This document shows positions 63,611-64,000 of a DNA stretch of 64,000 nt, piece after piece. The position numbers were made by a program, and so were the translations under genes. Source of the DNA: Desulfovibrio sp. MES5. Lineage in GTDB: Bacteria > Desulfobacterota > Desulfovibrionia > Desulfovibrionales > Desulfovibrionaceae. The notes beneath the pieces are model-generated. The model saw only the letters and a list, made by a program, of their open reading frames with translations, did no database searches and was not told where the DNA came from. Each line of letters opens with the position of its first letter. The first letter of the stretch is position 1. Location of the stretch: contig NZ_MJUZ01000022.1 in assembly GCF_002237645.1 (NCBI RefSeq), positions 1-64,000 of the forward strand. Direction: 5' to 3'.

Positions 63611-64000
63611 ATGAAATTAAGTGCCTTTCTGACCATTGTCCTCTTTCTTTGCTGTTCCATCATGCTTGCCGTGCCCGACGCTACTGAAGCCGCCCGCCTG
63701 GGTGGCGGCAGTTCCTTTGGCAGCAAGCCCTTTATGAGCACCCCTGCGCCAAGACCCACCATGCGCCAGGACGCCACGCAAGCGCCACGGCAGTCCATGA
63801 ACCAACCCCAGGCTGCGCCTCAGGCTTCCCGACCCGGCATGTTCGGCGGTATGGGCGGTCTTTTCGGCGGCCTTCTGGCCGGCACCCTGCTTGGCTCGCT
63901 GCTGGGCGGTCACGGTTTTGCTGGCGGCGGCTTTATGGATATCATCATCATTGGCCTCCTGGTCTTTTTTGGGCTCAAGCTCTTTGCCCGGTTTCGCGGT
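63611..64000 (+). CDS. Tim44-like domain protein, N-terminal part, cut by the window edge
   Basis: From the ATG at 63611, with GGGAG six bases upstream, 130 codons are open to the window end. A signal-like segment (KLSAFLTIVLFLCCSIMLAV) is followed by a Pro/Gln/Met-rich linker, then FGGMGGLFGGLLAGTLLGSL and a membrane span (MDIIIIGLLVFFGLKLFARF). This layout is typical of bacterial Tim44-like proteins, whose globular domain would follow outside the window. Confidence 0.8.
   Translation, partial: MKLSAFLTIVLFLCCSIMLAVPDATEAARLGGGSSFGSKPFMSTPAPRPTMRQDATQAPRQSMNQPQAAPQASRPGMFGGMGGLFGGLLAGTLLGSLLGGHGFAGGGFMDIIIIGLLVFFGLKLFARFRG

Overview
The window looks like a chromosomal segment of a Desulfovibrio-type sulfate-reducing deltaproteobacterium (Desulfovibrionaceae). 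The pointers are a homotrimeric-type outer-membrane porin, a stand-alone IMP cyclohydrolase, moderately GC-rich coding sequence and the general gene style. The species cannot be fixed from the sequence alone. No rRNA, tRNA or CRISPR array was seen.

Layout. (1) 0-5.2 kb: a cut IS3-type orfA, then a minus-strand ttrBCA operon for tetrathionate reductase. (2) 5.2-6.1 kb: a hairpin-rich dispersed repeat and apparent non-coding debris. (3) 6.1-14.4 kb: a complete kdpABCDE operon for high-affinity K+ uptake and its sensor/regulator. (4) 14.4-15.7 kb: a diverged 145-bp repeat, a decayed IS3-family transposase and AT-rich spacer. (5) 15.7-29.0 kb: a glycan or surface-modification island. It holds an ATP-grasp/HAD fusion, two radical-SAM proteins with N-terminal SPASM-like cysteines, two large GT2 fusion proteins, a WbqC-like protein, two DegT-fold proteins, a pyruvyl-transferase-family protein and a methyltransferase fusion. 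IS remnants lie on both sides of it. (6) 29.9-46.5 kb: a large membrane protein with a PHP-like motif, a porin, a LysR regulator and a chemoreceptor. These are followed by a divergent gene set combining two exported pyrophosphatase-fold proteins, four CYTH-like (triphosphate tunnel) proteins, a DASS/SLC13 anion transporter and an unknown exported protein. (7) 47-64 kb: mostly housekeeping genes. These are xth, IMP cyclohydrolase, hflX, a lipoprotein, a CDP-glucose operon (rfbF, rfbG, a RmlC-like epimerase, a UbiA-family prenyltransferase), a GAF/degenerate-GGDEF/TPR protein, a metallo-beta-lactamase hydrolase with a flavin reductase, comF, a DUF4198 protein and a cut Tim44-like gene.

How the genes work together. 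ttrBCA would pass quinol electrons to tetrathionate outside the cytoplasmic membrane. kdp answers K+ limitation. The glycan island reads as two convergent blocks, and several of its proteins are fusions or carry substituted catalytic residues. The most unusual part is 38.4-46.3 kb. Its co-directional minus block and divergent plus block bring together exported and cytoplasmic CYTH-fold proteins, an exported family II pyrophosphatase that keeps its catalytic residues, an exported family I pyrophosphatase-fold protein that has lost nearly all of them, and an anion carrier. I infer an undescribed system for capturing, sensing or hydrolysing pyrophosphate, tripolyphosphate or nucleoside triphosphate at the cell envelope. 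The substrate is not shown by the sequence.
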